DNA of 64,000 nt, from the NCBI GenBank assembly GCA_945860295.1, contig CAMAQH010000003.1:1-64000 (forward strand), written 5' to 3'. The notes below the pieces were generated by a model. It ran no database searches, was not told the DNA's origin, and worked only from the letters and a program-made list of their open reading frames with translations. The stretch is from Prosthecobacter debontii (GTDB taxonomy: Bacteria > Verrucomicrobiota > Verrucomicrobiia > Verrucomicrobiales > Verrucomicrobiaceae). Positions 25,704 to 34,039 of the stretch are shown one piece after another (the stretch's first letter is position 1; each line of letters begins with the position of its first letter). Both the position numbers and the translations under genes were made by a program.

Positions 25704-26074
25704 GGCTAAGCGCCTATTGGGTAACTTACTGGAATGAGCGCAACGGGTGACTGATGACATGACCATCGATTTCTGAGGAGCGTTGTTTGAACTTTTGAGC
25801 AGTGCGAACATGTGCCCAATTGGATTACAAGAGCCAAGTTCCAAGTCCTGTCAGGACGCCGATGATTAGAATGACTTTGAAGTGTTGCCGCCGCATGAGT
25901 GGTAAAGAGAAGTTTATGGAGATGAACTTCCAGAATATGCCTCAATGTTCTCTCGAACGGCCTCAGCAGTCAGCAGATTGTCTGGAGCGATTTGGCAGGT
26001 GAACTGCTGTTGGCACGTGCCAGAATAGTCATCTGTAACCCAGTTTATTCCCGGTCGTCTCAGGAAAGGCACGC
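25704..26074. other. Intergenic stretch without a confident gene
   Basis: About 370 bp between the esterase start (25703) and the transposase stop (26075). Two weak reverse-strand frames are noticeable. One is a 23-residue hydrophobic peptide (MRRQHFKVILIIGVLTGLG and on, 25825-25896). The other is a short frame ending near 25918 that contains APDNLLTAEAVRENIEAY but has no good start. The second could be the remnant of a lost gene. I see no tRNA, terminator or repeat that I could defend. Confidence 0.3.
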
Positions 26075-27211
26075 TCAATCCAACGCTCTCAAGCGCAGTC
26101 GTCTCAGCGAATACAATGGCGACTTCGACTCACTGACCTTTCGTGCTCCATCGCGACGCTTGGGGCCGAATTTATCGCGATTTTCGGTGAAGACACTCTC
26201 CACAAATTCTTTGCTCCCCAGCACCAGTCCATCGCTAAAATACCGCACGCGCAGCCGAACCATTTCAGCGCTGCTCAGCTTGCCTGTCTCTTTGAGTGCC
26301 TGCCGCGCCTCGTCTGCCGTCACGCCCTTGCGCACCACGTTTTCATTTTGAGCGTCCTTGATCTCAATGCCACTAGAAAACAGCAGGCAGCGATACGCTT
26401 CCGCACCGCCTTCCTGCTCCCAGCCGTCCACCGGCCTCGCCGTCACCTTGCTCAGCCCGCGTTGCGCTCTGCGGCTGCCGCTCACGGCTTCTGCATAGCC
26501 ACACCAGCGGTAGTCCTTCGGGTCTTCCACAAGCCCGGCACGCAAAGGATTCAGATCAATGTATGCCGACATCGTGTGCAGCGGCTCGCCCTTGCCTTCC
26601 ACCATCACACTCTTGTAGCGATCCATCCACAGCGTGCCTTTCCGTCCGCGCCGCTTGTTAAGCCACCGGCTGTAGCGCTCCTTCACCTCCTTTACGAAGA
26701 TCGACAGGTCGCAGAAGCGCTTCTTGATCACCTCCAATTTCGACAGCGCCAGATTGTCCATGCCTAGCCGCCGCAGTGCCTCGATTTCCTGCTTCAAAAG
26801 CTCCACAAATTCACGGCTGTACAGCGTGCGCAGGTGCTCGAAGAGCTTCACTTCTCCACCCACTCCGGAAAAGCGCTCCAGCCAGATTTCGCGCTTCGGC
26901 ACCTCCACGAGCGCATGGAAGTGATTGCCCATGATGCAGTAAGTCACCAGCCGCACCCCGGAGAACTCCGCCATCTTCCAGAGCAGTCGCCGCAGCGCCT
27001 CCTTCTCCACGTCATCAAAGAACAGCTCCCCTCCGCAAGTGCGCGACATGACATGGTAGGTGTAACTCTCCAGCGTCCCCTTTCCCAGAATCCGGCGACG
27101 CCCGCCAGACCACGACCGCGCGGCAGGATAGGGCGCCGTCTTGGCATTAATACCGACGAGCTGCACCTCCAATGCAATCGGTTGGTTTTCAGAGGCTTTC
27201 AAGGTGTCCAT
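26075..27211 (-). CDS. REP-associated tyrosine transposase (RAYT, IS200-like Y1 family)
   Basis: 378-residue protein with an IS200-like Y1/HUH domain of the TnpA-REP type. ESYTYHVMSRTCGGELFF is the first strand/helix region, GNHFHALVEVP holds the HFH metal motif, and ERYSRWLNKRRGRKGTLW plus SAYIDLNPLRAGLVEDP are the usual RAYT signatures. RAYTs act on single-stranded palindromic REP DNA and are normally domesticated, single-copy genes. A C-terminal region of roughly 110 residues, to RLRLRALD, is longer than in minimal members. REP-like palindromes lie just upstream of its start (27240-27313) and again at 28412-28437. Start at ATG 27211. Confidence 0.88.
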   Translation of the reverse strand: MDTLKASENQPIALEVQLVGINAKTAPYPAARSWSGGRRRILGKGTLESYTYHVMSRTCGGELFFDDVEKEALRRLLWKMAEFSGVRLVTYCIMGNHFHALVEVPKREIWLERFSGVGGEVKLFEHLRTLYSREFVELLKQEIEALRRLGMDNLALSKLEVIKKRFCDLSIFVKEVKERYSRWLNKRRGRKGTLWMDRYKSVMVEGKGEPLHTMSAYIDLNPLRAGLVEDPKDYRWCGYAEAVSGSRRAQRGLSKVTARPVDGWEQEGGAEAYRCLLFSSGIEIKDAQNENVVRKGVTADEARQALKETGKLSSAEMVRLRVRYFSDGLVLGSKEFVESVFTENRDKFGPKRRDGARKVSESKSPLYSLRRLRLRALD

Positions 27212-27239
27212 AGAGGCGAAGTATGATCAAAATGGAGCA

Positions 27240-27313
27240 CGAATCAAGCACTGAATGCCTGGCATCTTTTATGTCTCGAATCAAGCACTGAATGCCTGGC
27301 ATCTTTTATGTCT
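27240..27313. repeat. Exact 37-bp tandem repeat (2 copies) with REP-like palindrome
   Basis: Two perfect copies of a 37-bp unit (27240-27276 and 27277-27313) carry AGCACTGAATGCCTGGCAT followed by CTTTTATGT. The core ATGCC-T-GGCAT is an 11-bp palindrome (27255-27265 and 27292-27302). The pair sits 28 bp upstream of the transposase start codon, inside its probable leader, which fits RAYT/REP biology, where the protein recognises its own palindromes. A related copy occurs at 28412-28437. Confidence 0.85.
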
Positions 27314-27343
27314 TTCTTGGAATCTTTTATCTTTTATGCGCAT

Positions 27344-27380
27344 AAAAAAACACGCACAGTCCGGGAGACTGTGCGTGTTT
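27344..27380 (-). terminator. Rho-independent terminator of the outer-membrane protein gene
   Basis: A perfect 14-bp stem (27348-27361 with 27367-27380, arm AAACACGCACAGTC) encloses a 5-nt loop. On the minus strand it is followed by a run of T (plus-strand A tract 27344-27350). It lies about 40 bp after the stop of the outer-membrane protein gene at 27422. On the plus strand the following bases are only moderately AT-rich. Confidence 0.85.
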
Positions 27381-27421
27381 AAATCTAAATTGAGTTGCCC
27401 CCGTGAACCGGAAGCAATGAA

Positions 27422-28147
27422 TTAGAATTTGTAGCGGAGACCAAAATTCACACCTTGGAAGTCGTGAATTCTAGCGCTGTCTGCAAGACCAAATGAACCT
27501 GTTACGAAAAGGTCCAGTTCTGGGGTCGCTGCATACAGCAAGCGAAGGAAACCATTCCATTCACTGGTAGCAGTATCACTTGTAGTGTAGGAAGCACCAA
27601 CGTGTGTTTCAAATTTGCCAAACTGAGCACGGATGTGCGGGATAGCATAGAAACCCCAATCGCTCGCATCAGATGCGGGCGAGGCTCCCAAAGATTGCAG
27701 TGAAGAAAAAAGGACTGCATAATTTGCACCCAATTCGGTGACAAAATGAATGTTCTTCGTCAGTGGGATGAATCCACCAATGCCAGTATTGACTGCCCAA
27801 TAATCTCCCACCTCGAAATCAAGAGGGACGGGCAAAATCCCATCAGGGATTTTGGCTGTAACTTCACTGCGTGAGACGCCGAGAGCAAAATAGAGATTAT
27901 CGGCAGGAGAATATTCAAGAGCTAGCGCAAAGCCTTCAAGATCTAATTCAAGATTGTTGATTGGGAGTTGTGTGGGAACTAATTTACCAGAAGCGTATTG
28001 CTTGGAGAGCGAAATGTTCGAGTAGGAGATGGTTGATTCTGGCTCGATGGTTGGGGCGATAACGCCTTTGGCGGGAGCAGAAGTGCCAGCTTGCGCAGTC
28101 GTTGTGACGACAGCCAGAGCCAGGAGGGCAAGTGTCTTTGTGATCAT
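27422..28147 (-). CDS. Outer-membrane beta-barrel protein, unknown function
   Basis: 241-residue protein with signal peptide MITKTLALLALAVVTTTAQA from ATG 28147. The rest alternates hydrophobic and polar residues as in porin-like barrels (for example NLYFALGVSRSEVTAKI, NIHFVTELGANYAVLF, KFETHVGASYTTSD), and it ends in the outer-membrane C-terminal signature GLRYKF. It resembles small OmpW/OmpA-barrel-like proteins, but I cannot place it in a named family. Base composition is visibly AT-richer than the neighbours, and the gene carries its own promoter and strong terminator. It lies between two sets of REP-like repeats next to a transposase, so horizontal acquisition is plausible. Confidence 0.78.
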   Translation of the reverse strand: MITKTLALLALAVVTTTAQAGTSAPAKGVIAPTIEPESTISYSNISLSKQYASGKLVPTQLPINNLELDLEGFALALEYSPADNLYFALGVSRSEVTAKIPDGILPVPLDFEVGDYWAVNTGIGGFIPLTKNIHFVTELGANYAVLFSSLQSLGASPASDASDWGFYAIPHIRAQFGKFETHVGASYTTSDTATSEWNGFLRLLYAATPELDLFVTGSFGLADSARIHDFQGVNFGLRYKF

Positions 28148-28226
28148 GGTTGTGCTTTGTCTTTGTTTTTTATATGTTGTTTTAATATCCATTAGCACGC
28201 CTAAGTATGTATAGGATATATTTCAA

Positions 28227-28255
28227 ATACTAAAAGCATCACCAACTTCTGTCAA
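28227..28255 (-). promoter_or_regulatory. Predicted sigma-70-type promoter for the outer-membrane protein gene
   Basis: On the minus strand TTGACA (28250-28255) is followed after exactly 17 bp by TAGTAT (28227-28232), about 80 nt upstream of ATG 28147. The -35 is a perfect consensus and the -10 matches four of six positions. Such a clear housekeeping promoter is unusual in this window and fits the foreign look of the gene. Confidence 0.55.
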
Positions 28256-28411
28256 TTGCTCAGTTGATGTGACTGCTAGAAAATTGCTTCCTGGAGGGCG
28301 CGGATTCGAGTTGAGCACAAACGTGGGGCGGAGACTGGGTGTGGGTGGGGGCGGAGAGGCGGCCTTTGGGCAGATCATGGCGGGTGCGGCAAGGGTCGCG
28401 CAATACGTTAG

Positions 28412-28437
28412 AGCACTAAATGCCTGGCATTTTTTAT
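28412..28437. repeat. REP-like palindromic element, third copy
   Basis: This copy reads AGCACTAAATGCCTGGCAT and then TTTTTAT. The palindrome ATGCC-T-GGCAT (28420-28430) is identical to that in the tandem repeat at 27240-27313, and the preceding AGCACT-A/G-A and the trailing T-rich stretch are also shared. A partial second echo (TGGCATTTTTTATGTTT) follows immediately. It lies on the far side of the outer-membrane protein gene in the same orientation, so the gene is flanked by direct repeats. Confidence 0.7.
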
Positions 28438-28509
28438 TGGCATTTTTTATGTTTCGAGAGAGCTGACAGCAACCCTGATCAACTGCCGAGGGATTAAAGA
28501 CAACGGCCT

Positions 28510-28722
28510 TCATGCCTGCTTCCGCCGCAATTCCGAGACCGGCACACGTCGTCCGGGATGCTGAAGGGCTTCATCGAGCAGGAATTCAAGTGCCTGGCTG
28601 GCGCGATGCCCAAACACCGTCTGAATCGCGGCTTCCACGGCGAAATCCATCGAGCTAAACTGACCGCTAGCGACTTGTCCGCGCAGCAGTGCTTCGGCGG
28701 GTGTGGTGAGGGTGGCCGTTAT
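28510..28722 (-). pseudogene. Possible ParD-like antitoxin remnant without a start codon
   Basis: A 70-codon reverse-strand frame, preceded directly by TAG and beginning ATA-ACG-GCC, ends at TGA (28510-28512). It reads LTTPAEALLRGQVASGQFSS, then VEAAIQTVFGHRASQALEFL, then PGRRVPVSELRRKQA. The VASGxFxS...VEAAI pattern is that of short ParD/CC2985-type antitoxins. A changed start (ATG to ATA) is the simplest reading; the first in-frame ATG would give only 46 residues. No toxin gene follows: the region past 28510 leads into the REP-like element. The family assignment is tentative. Confidence 0.42.
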
Positions 28723-28765
28723 CTAGAGAATTCTAGGCTTTGCGGTTCAAGAGGCAATCAAAGTC

Positions 28766-31273
28766 TCAGCCAAACAAACTCATCTGCCCCGCGTCTGCAT
28801 CGCTGACGGCTTTCTTCCTTGTCTTCGCGGGCACGCTGGTGGCGACGGGGACTTCTTTGACGCTCTCGGCGGGCTGGTGGCCGGCCTCGAGTTGTTGGAG
28901 GACTTCTTTGGCGCGGGCGATGACGTTTTCGGGGAGGCCGGCGAGGCGCGCAACCTGGATACCGTAGCTTTTTTCGGCGCAGCCGGGGAGGATCTTGCGG
29001 AGGAAGATTATCTGCTGGTTCCACTCCTTCACGGCGACGTTGTAATTCTTCACGGCGCTGCGGCTTTGCGCGAGGGCGGTGATCTCGTGGTAGTGGGTGG
29101 CGAAAAGGCAACGGGCACCGATGTGGTCGTGCAGGTGCTCGGCGACGCTCCAGGCGATGCTGAGGCCGTCGAAGGTGCTCGTGCCGCGGCCGATCTCGTC
29201 GAGGATGACCAATGAGCGCTCGGTGGCGTTGTTGAGGATGAGCGCGGTCTCGTTCATCTCGACCATGAAGGTGGACTGGCCACGCGCGATGTCGTCGCTG
29301 GCGCCGATGCGGGTGAAGATGCGATCCACCAGCCCGATCTCCGCACTGGCGGCGGGCAGGAAGCTGCCAATCTGCGCCATGAGCGTGAGCAGCGCGGTTT
29401 GGCGCAAATACGTGCTCTTACCGGCCATGTTCGGACCGGTGATGAGGATGAGGCGACTTTCTTCCGGCTCCAAGGTGACGTCGTTTGGCACGAAGCGCTC
29501 GCCGCTGGTGAGGTTCTGATCGAGCACGGGATGGCGGCCGTCGCGAATGAAGAGATTCCGCGTCTCGTTAAGCACGGGGCGGGTATAATTAAAGAGCCGC
29601 GCGGTCTCGGCGAGCGAGCCGAGGGAATCGAGGGTGGCAATGGCTTCGGCGGTTTCCTGGATGTGGCCCAGGTGCTCTAAAACGCGGCCGCGCAGCTCGA
29701 TGAACTGCTCGTATTCGAGCGCCTTGCTGCGCTCCTCGCTGCCGAGGATCTTGTCCTCCATGCGCTTCAACTCGTCAGTGATGTAGCGCTCGCCGTTGAC
29801 GGTGGTCTGCTTGCGATGGTAGTCGGCGGGCACGCTGCCGACGTTGGCCTTGGTGATCTCGATGAAGTAACCGAAGACGGCGTTGTATTTGATCTTGAGG
29901 CTCTTGATGCCGGTGCGCTCGATCTCGCGGTTCTGCAGGTCGGCGATCCACTGGCGGCCGAGCGTGGAGGCGGCGCGGAGTTCATCGAGCGCGGGGAGAT
30001 GGCCCTCGCGGAAGACGCCGCCTTCTTTGATCTGCATGGGCGGCTCATCGCAGATGGCGCGTTGGATTTCCTGACAGAGCGGGGTGAGGTCGTGGAGGCG
30101 TGTTGTCAGGTGGTCTGACATGGCTGACCGCATTGACCATTCTGACAGGAGTGTTTTTAGCGTGGGCACGACCTCAAGCGAAACGGCTAGAGCCTGCAAA
30201 TCGCGGCCGTTTCCGCTACCTTGGCTAAGGCGGGAGCTGGTGCGCTCCAGGTCACGCACTTCTTTGAGCAGTGTGCGGATCTGGCTGAGGAGCATCGGCT
30301 CATCCATCAGCGCAGCGATTATATTTTGGCGTTGCGTGAGCAATTCAAGATCACGCAGCGGGTGCAGCACCCAGTGGCGCATCTTACGCGCGCCCATCGG
30401 CGTGCAGGTGCGGTCGAGGGCACTCAAAAGCGTGTGCGCATTGCCGCCACGGGCGCTGACGAGCTCCAGATGGCTCTGACTGGCGGCGTCGATCAAAACA
30501 CAATCGTTGGTTTGGCCGACACGCAGGCGCTGGATGTGATCGACACTACGGCGGAGCTGGAATTGCAGGTATTGCAGGACACAACCGGCGGCGCTGATGG
30601 CGGCGTTCATGCCGGTGCAGCCGAAACCATCCAGCGATTGCACTTTGAAATGCTGGGTGAGGCTGTGCTGGGCCTGATCGAGCAGGAAGAGGTAGCTCTC
30701 GGTGGATTGAGCGCAGGCAGGGTTGCCGAGGGCCTCGATTACGTCGCGCTGGTCGTCGCTGAAGAGTAGTTCACTGGCTTGGAGGCGCTCCAGTTCGTCG
30801 GCGAGTTCTGTGGTGTCCTTGAACTCAGCGACCTCGAATTCACCAGTGGTGTGATCGACATAGGCAAGCCCAAGTTTCTTGCCCGAACGATAAACGGCAG
30901 CGAGGTAGTTCGGGCGATTGGAGTCGAGCAGATTGAGGTCGCTGATGGTGCCCGCGCTAAGGATCTGAGAGATGGCGCGCTCGACGATTTTCCCTGGTGT
31001 CGGCTCGGTCGTCTGCTCGGCGATGGCGACGCGTTTGCCGCCTTTGATCAGTTTCGCGATGTAACCCTGCGACGAATGGTGCGGCACTCCACACATGGGC
31101 ACGCCGTTGCGTTTGGTGAGGGCAACGTTGAGGATGGGGGCGGCGGTTTTGGCGTCCTCAAAAAAGAGTTCGTAGAAGTCACCGAGGCGGAAGAAGAGCA
31201 GCACGTCCTCAGGAAGCTCACGCCGGATGGCGAGGTATTGCTTCATCATGGGAGTGGTGGCGGCGTCGGACAT
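28766..31273 (-). CDS. mutS: DNA mismatch repair protein MutS
   Basis: 835-residue mismatch-recognition ATPase. ATG 31273 is preferred (MSDAATTPMMKQYLAIR); the frame continues upstream without MutS character. The mismatch-binding F-x-E motif is GDFYELFF (Phe33-Glu35). Connector and lever domains follow. The ATPase has Walker A GPNMAGKSTYLRQ near 612-624, LVILDEIGRGTSTFDGLS and the CLFATHYHEI segment. The C-terminus is short and ends DAGQMSLFG, a beta-clamp-binding-like QMSLF peptide often found in MutS. MutL is not in the window. Length fits the family (about 850). Confidence 0.97.
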   Translation of the reverse strand: MSDAATTPMMKQYLAIRRELPEDVLLFFRLGDFYELFFEDAKTAAPILNVALTKRNGVPMCGVPHHSSQGYIAKLIKGGKRVAIAEQTTEPTPGKIVERAISQILSAGTISDLNLLDSNRPNYLAAVYRSGKKLGLAYVDHTTGEFEVAEFKDTTELADELERLQASELLFSDDQRDVIEALGNPACAQSTESYLFLLDQAQHSLTQHFKVQSLDGFGCTGMNAAISAAGCVLQYLQFQLRRSVDHIQRLRVGQTNDCVLIDAASQSHLELVSARGGNAHTLLSALDRTCTPMGARKMRHWVLHPLRDLELLTQRQNIIAALMDEPMLLSQIRTLLKEVRDLERTSSRLSQGSGNGRDLQALAVSLEVVPTLKTLLSEWSMRSAMSDHLTTRLHDLTPLCQEIQRAICDEPPMQIKEGGVFREGHLPALDELRAASTLGRQWIADLQNREIERTGIKSLKIKYNAVFGYFIEITKANVGSVPADYHRKQTTVNGERYITDELKRMEDKILGSEERSKALEYEQFIELRGRVLEHLGHIQETAEAIATLDSLGSLAETARLFNYTRPVLNETRNLFIRDGRHPVLDQNLTSGERFVPNDVTLEPEESRLILITGPNMAGKSTYLRQTALLTLMAQIGSFLPAASAEIGLVDRIFTRIGASDDIARGQSTFMVEMNETALILNNATERSLVILDEIGRGTSTFDGLSIAWSVAEHLHDHIGARCLFATHYHEITALAQSRSAVKNYNVAVKEWNQQIIFLRKILPGCAEKSYGIQVARLAGLPENVIARAKEVLQQLEAGHQPAESVKEVPVATSVPAKTRKKAVSDADAGQMSLFG

Positions 31274-31470
31274 GGAGGGCGCGGAGAATCGGGAGCGCAG
31301 CGCTCTAGGGCAAGCAGTTTCGGTGAGTTGCAGGACAGCAGAAGCCAAGAGCAAGTCATCAAGCGAGCTTTCATTTCCTTGGTGCTCTTCCGATGTGATC
31401 AGGAATTTCCAGAGGTGAACATTCCATGCAAGAGTTCTAACCTTTTCGCACGACTTCTCCGCCCCTCATA

Positions 31471-34038
31471 ATGACCTTCCGCATCTTTTCCGTCCTCGCG
31501 CTCGCGACGGCTTCGTTCGCTCAGATAAACCCGACTCCGACTTACACCTTCCCCATCCAGGCCAAGACGCCGGAGGAAGAGCTGAAAACGATCCAGTTGC
31601 CGGATGGCTACTCGTTGGAACTCGTTTTGAGCGATCCGCTGATCAAAGAGCCGATGGCGATCGCCTTTGATGGCGATGGAAAAATGTATGTCGTCGAGAT
31701 GCGCACCTACATGCAGGACATCGACGGCACGGACGAGCTGACGCCGAAGAGCCGCATCTCGCTGCATGAATCGACGAAGGGCGATGGCGTCTTCGACAAG
31801 CACAGCGTCTATCTCGATAACATTTTGCTGCCGCGCATGGTGCTGCCGCTGGATGACCGGGTGCTGGTCGGCATCACGAACACGAATGACATCACTTTAC
31901 ACCGAGACGCAAATGGCGACGGCGTGGCCGATGAGCAATCGCCCTGGTATGTCGGCGGACCGCGTGGCGGCAATATGGAGCATCAGCCCAGCGGCCTCGT
32001 GTGGGGTCTGGATAACTGGATCTACACCACCTACAACGGCTACCGCCTGCGCTGGAATGGCAAAGAAGCGCCGCTCAAAGAAAACACCGCACCGAACGGC
32101 GGCCAGTGGGGACTGGCTCAAGACGACTACGGCAAGATGTGGTGGAGCAATGCGGGCGGTGAAAAAGGCCTGTGGAATTACCAAGCACCTATTCTTTATG
32201 CCGCGATCAACGTGAAGCAGCAGAAGAGCGAAAAGTTCGACACCGTGTGGCCCGTCGTTTCGCTCGGCGATTTCCAGGGCGGCCCCGGACGCTTCCATTC
32301 GCCGGAGGACAAGCGCTTGAACCACTTCACCGGCTGTGCTGGCCAAACAATCTATCGCGGTGACCGCCTGCCGAAGGAGCTTTATGGCAACGTCTTCCTG
32401 CCTGAACCCGTCGGTCGTCTCATCCGTCGTGCCACCGTCGAGATCAAAGACGGCATCACCACTGTCACAAACCCGTATGAGGAGCAGATGAGCGAGTTCA
32501 TCCGCAGCAGCGATCCAAATTTCCGCCCGCTGAACATGACCACCGGCCCCGATGGCTGCCTCTACATCGTCGATGCGTATCGCGGCATCATTCAGGAGGG
32601 AAATTGGGTGAAGCCCGGCAGCTTCCTGCGCGGAGCCATCGAACCTACTGGAATGCAGCACGTTGCCGGTCATGGCCGCGTGTGGCGTCTCGTTCATAAA
32701 GATTTCAAACCCGGTCCGCAGCCGAAAATGATCGGCGAAACGCCTGCGCAGCTCATCGCGCATCTCACGCATCCAAACGGCTTCTGGCGTGATACCGCGC
32801 AGCGCATGCTCATTGTCAAAAACGACAAATCCGTGGTCCCCGCGCTCATTGCGCTGCTCAAGAGCGACAACCATCTCGCTCGCCTGCACGCGCTGTGGAC
32901 GCTCGAAGGCCTTGATGCCATCACGCCTGAAATTCTCCGCGCAGCGATGAAGGACGAGCACGGGCAAGTCCGCGCCAGCGCCATCCGCGTTGCCGAATCG
33001 CTGCTCAAAAAAGGTGACACTGCCTTGATCGCCGACATCCAAGCCCTCAAGGCCGATAAAGACCCGACCGTGGTGCTTCAGACGCTTTACACCGCGAGGC
33101 ACCTCAACTGGCCCAAGTGGAAAGACGAAGCGCAGATGACGTTCATGACCTCTGCAAGCGTCGGTGTGAAGGAAATCGGGGCGCAGTTGCTCGTCGAGGC
33201 ACCGAAGATCAGCGGCAGCTTCACGAAGGACGAAAAGAAGCAGCTCGAACGCGGCCAGGAAATCTTCCGCTCGCTTTGCTTCGCCTGCCACGGCTTCGAC
33301 GGCGCGGGCATGCCCATCGCCGGACGTGAAGGTGCCACGCTTGCCCCACCGCTTGCCGGATCACGCACCGCCGTGCAGGGCGATGCCATCGTGCGCGTCA
33401 TGCTCAATGGTCTCGCAGGTCCCATTGACGGAAAAACCTACGAGGCGCAGATGGTCACCATGGCCAGCTTTGAAGATCAATGGATCGCTGATGTCGCCAG
33501 CTACATACGCAAAGCCTTTGGCAACAGCGGCAAGATCGTGGCGAAAAAGGAGGTCGCTGCCTTGCGCAAAGACCTCAGCAAACGCACCACGCCCTGGACC
33601 ATCGAAGAACTCCGCGCACTCTCGCCGCAGCCTTTGCTAAACCGCGCCGCGTGGAAACTCACCGCCAGTCACAACGTCAAAGAAGTCGTCAAAGCCATCG
33701 ACGGCGACCTCATCACCCGCTGGGACACTCGCAAGCCGCAAAGCCCCGACATGTGGTTCCAAATCGACCTCCCCGAGCCCACCGACATCACCGGCCTCAT
33801 CCTCGACACCGGCAAATCCCGCAACGACTACCCCCGCCAATACAAGATCGAACTCTCCATCAATGGCACCGAATGGGAGAAGCCCACGCTACAAGGCGAG
33901 GGCGAAGCCGGAGTCATCGACCACCTCTTTACCAAGCCCACGAAAGCCAAATCCATCCGCATCTCCCAGCTCGGCGAAGCCAAAGGCACGTTCTGGTCCA
34001 TCCACGAGCTTCAGGTGTTCGGAGCAGTGAAGAAGTAA
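31471..34038 (+). CDS. PVC-type secreted heme protein: dehydrogenase-like propeller, HEAT repeats, cytochrome c and discoidin domain
   Basis: 855-residue exported protein. Signal peptide MTFRIFSVLALATASFA comes first. Residues about 40-410 form the membrane-bound-dehydrogenase-like propeller (LPDGYSLELVLSDPLIKEP, FDGDGKMYVVEMRTYMQD, GNMEHQPSGLVWGLDNWIYT). A HEAT-like helical part follows (VVPALIALLKSDNHLARLHA). A single c-type heme motif lies at about 600-606 (LCFACHG, CxxCH) with GPIDGKTYEAQMVTM nearby. The last 130 residues look like an F5/8-type discoidin carbohydrate-binding domain (AIDGDLITRWDTR, FQIDLPEPTDITGLIL). This domain set is typical of planctomycetes and verrucomicrobia; the reaction is unknown but is presumably periplasmic sugar oxidation. 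Confidence 0.88.
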   Translation: MTFRIFSVLALATASFAQINPTPTYTFPIQAKTPEEELKTIQLPDGYSLELVLSDPLIKEPMAIAFDGDGKMYVVEMRTYMQDIDGTDELTPKSRISLHESTKGDGVFDKHSVYLDNILLPRMVLPLDDRVLVGITNTNDITLHRDANGDGVADEQSPWYVGGPRGGNMEHQPSGLVWGLDNWIYTTYNGYRLRWNGKEAPLKENTAPNGGQWGLAQDDYGKMWWSNAGGEKGLWNYQAPILYAAINVKQQKSEKFDTVWPVVSLGDFQGGPGRFHSPEDKRLNHFTGCAGQTIYRGDRLPKELYGNVFLPEPVGRLIRRATVEIKDGITTVTNPYEEQMSEFIRSSDPNFRPLNMTTGPDGCLYIVDAYRGIIQEGNWVKPGSFLRGAIEPTGMQHVAGHGRVWRLVHKDFKPGPQPKMIGETPAQLIAHLTHPNGFWRDTAQRMLIVKNDKSVVPALIALLKSDNHLARLHALWTLEGLDAITPEILRAAMKDEHGQVRASAIRVAESLLKKGDTALIADIQALKADKDPTVVLQTLYTARHLNWPKWKDEAQMTFMTSASVGVKEIGAQLLVEAPKISGSFTKDEKKQLERGQEIFRSLCFACHGFDGAGMPIAGREGATLAPPLAGSRTAVQGDAIVRVMLNGLAGPIDGKTYEAQMVTMASFEDQWIADVASYIRKAFGNSGKIVAKKEVAALRKDLSKRTTPWTIEELRALSPQPLLNRAAWKLTASHNVKEVVKAIDGDLITRWDTRKPQSPDMWFQIDLPEPTDITGLILDTGKSRNDYPRQYKIELSINGTEWEKPTLQGEGEAGVIDHLFTKPTKAKSIRISQLGEAKGTFWSIHELQVFGAVKK

Positions 34039-34039
34039 C

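Noticed and set aside
28223-28513. 96-codon reverse frame upstream of the outer-membrane protein gene
   Set aside because: It crosses the promoter and the REP-like element, is Pro-rich without any motif and has no homologue that I recognise.
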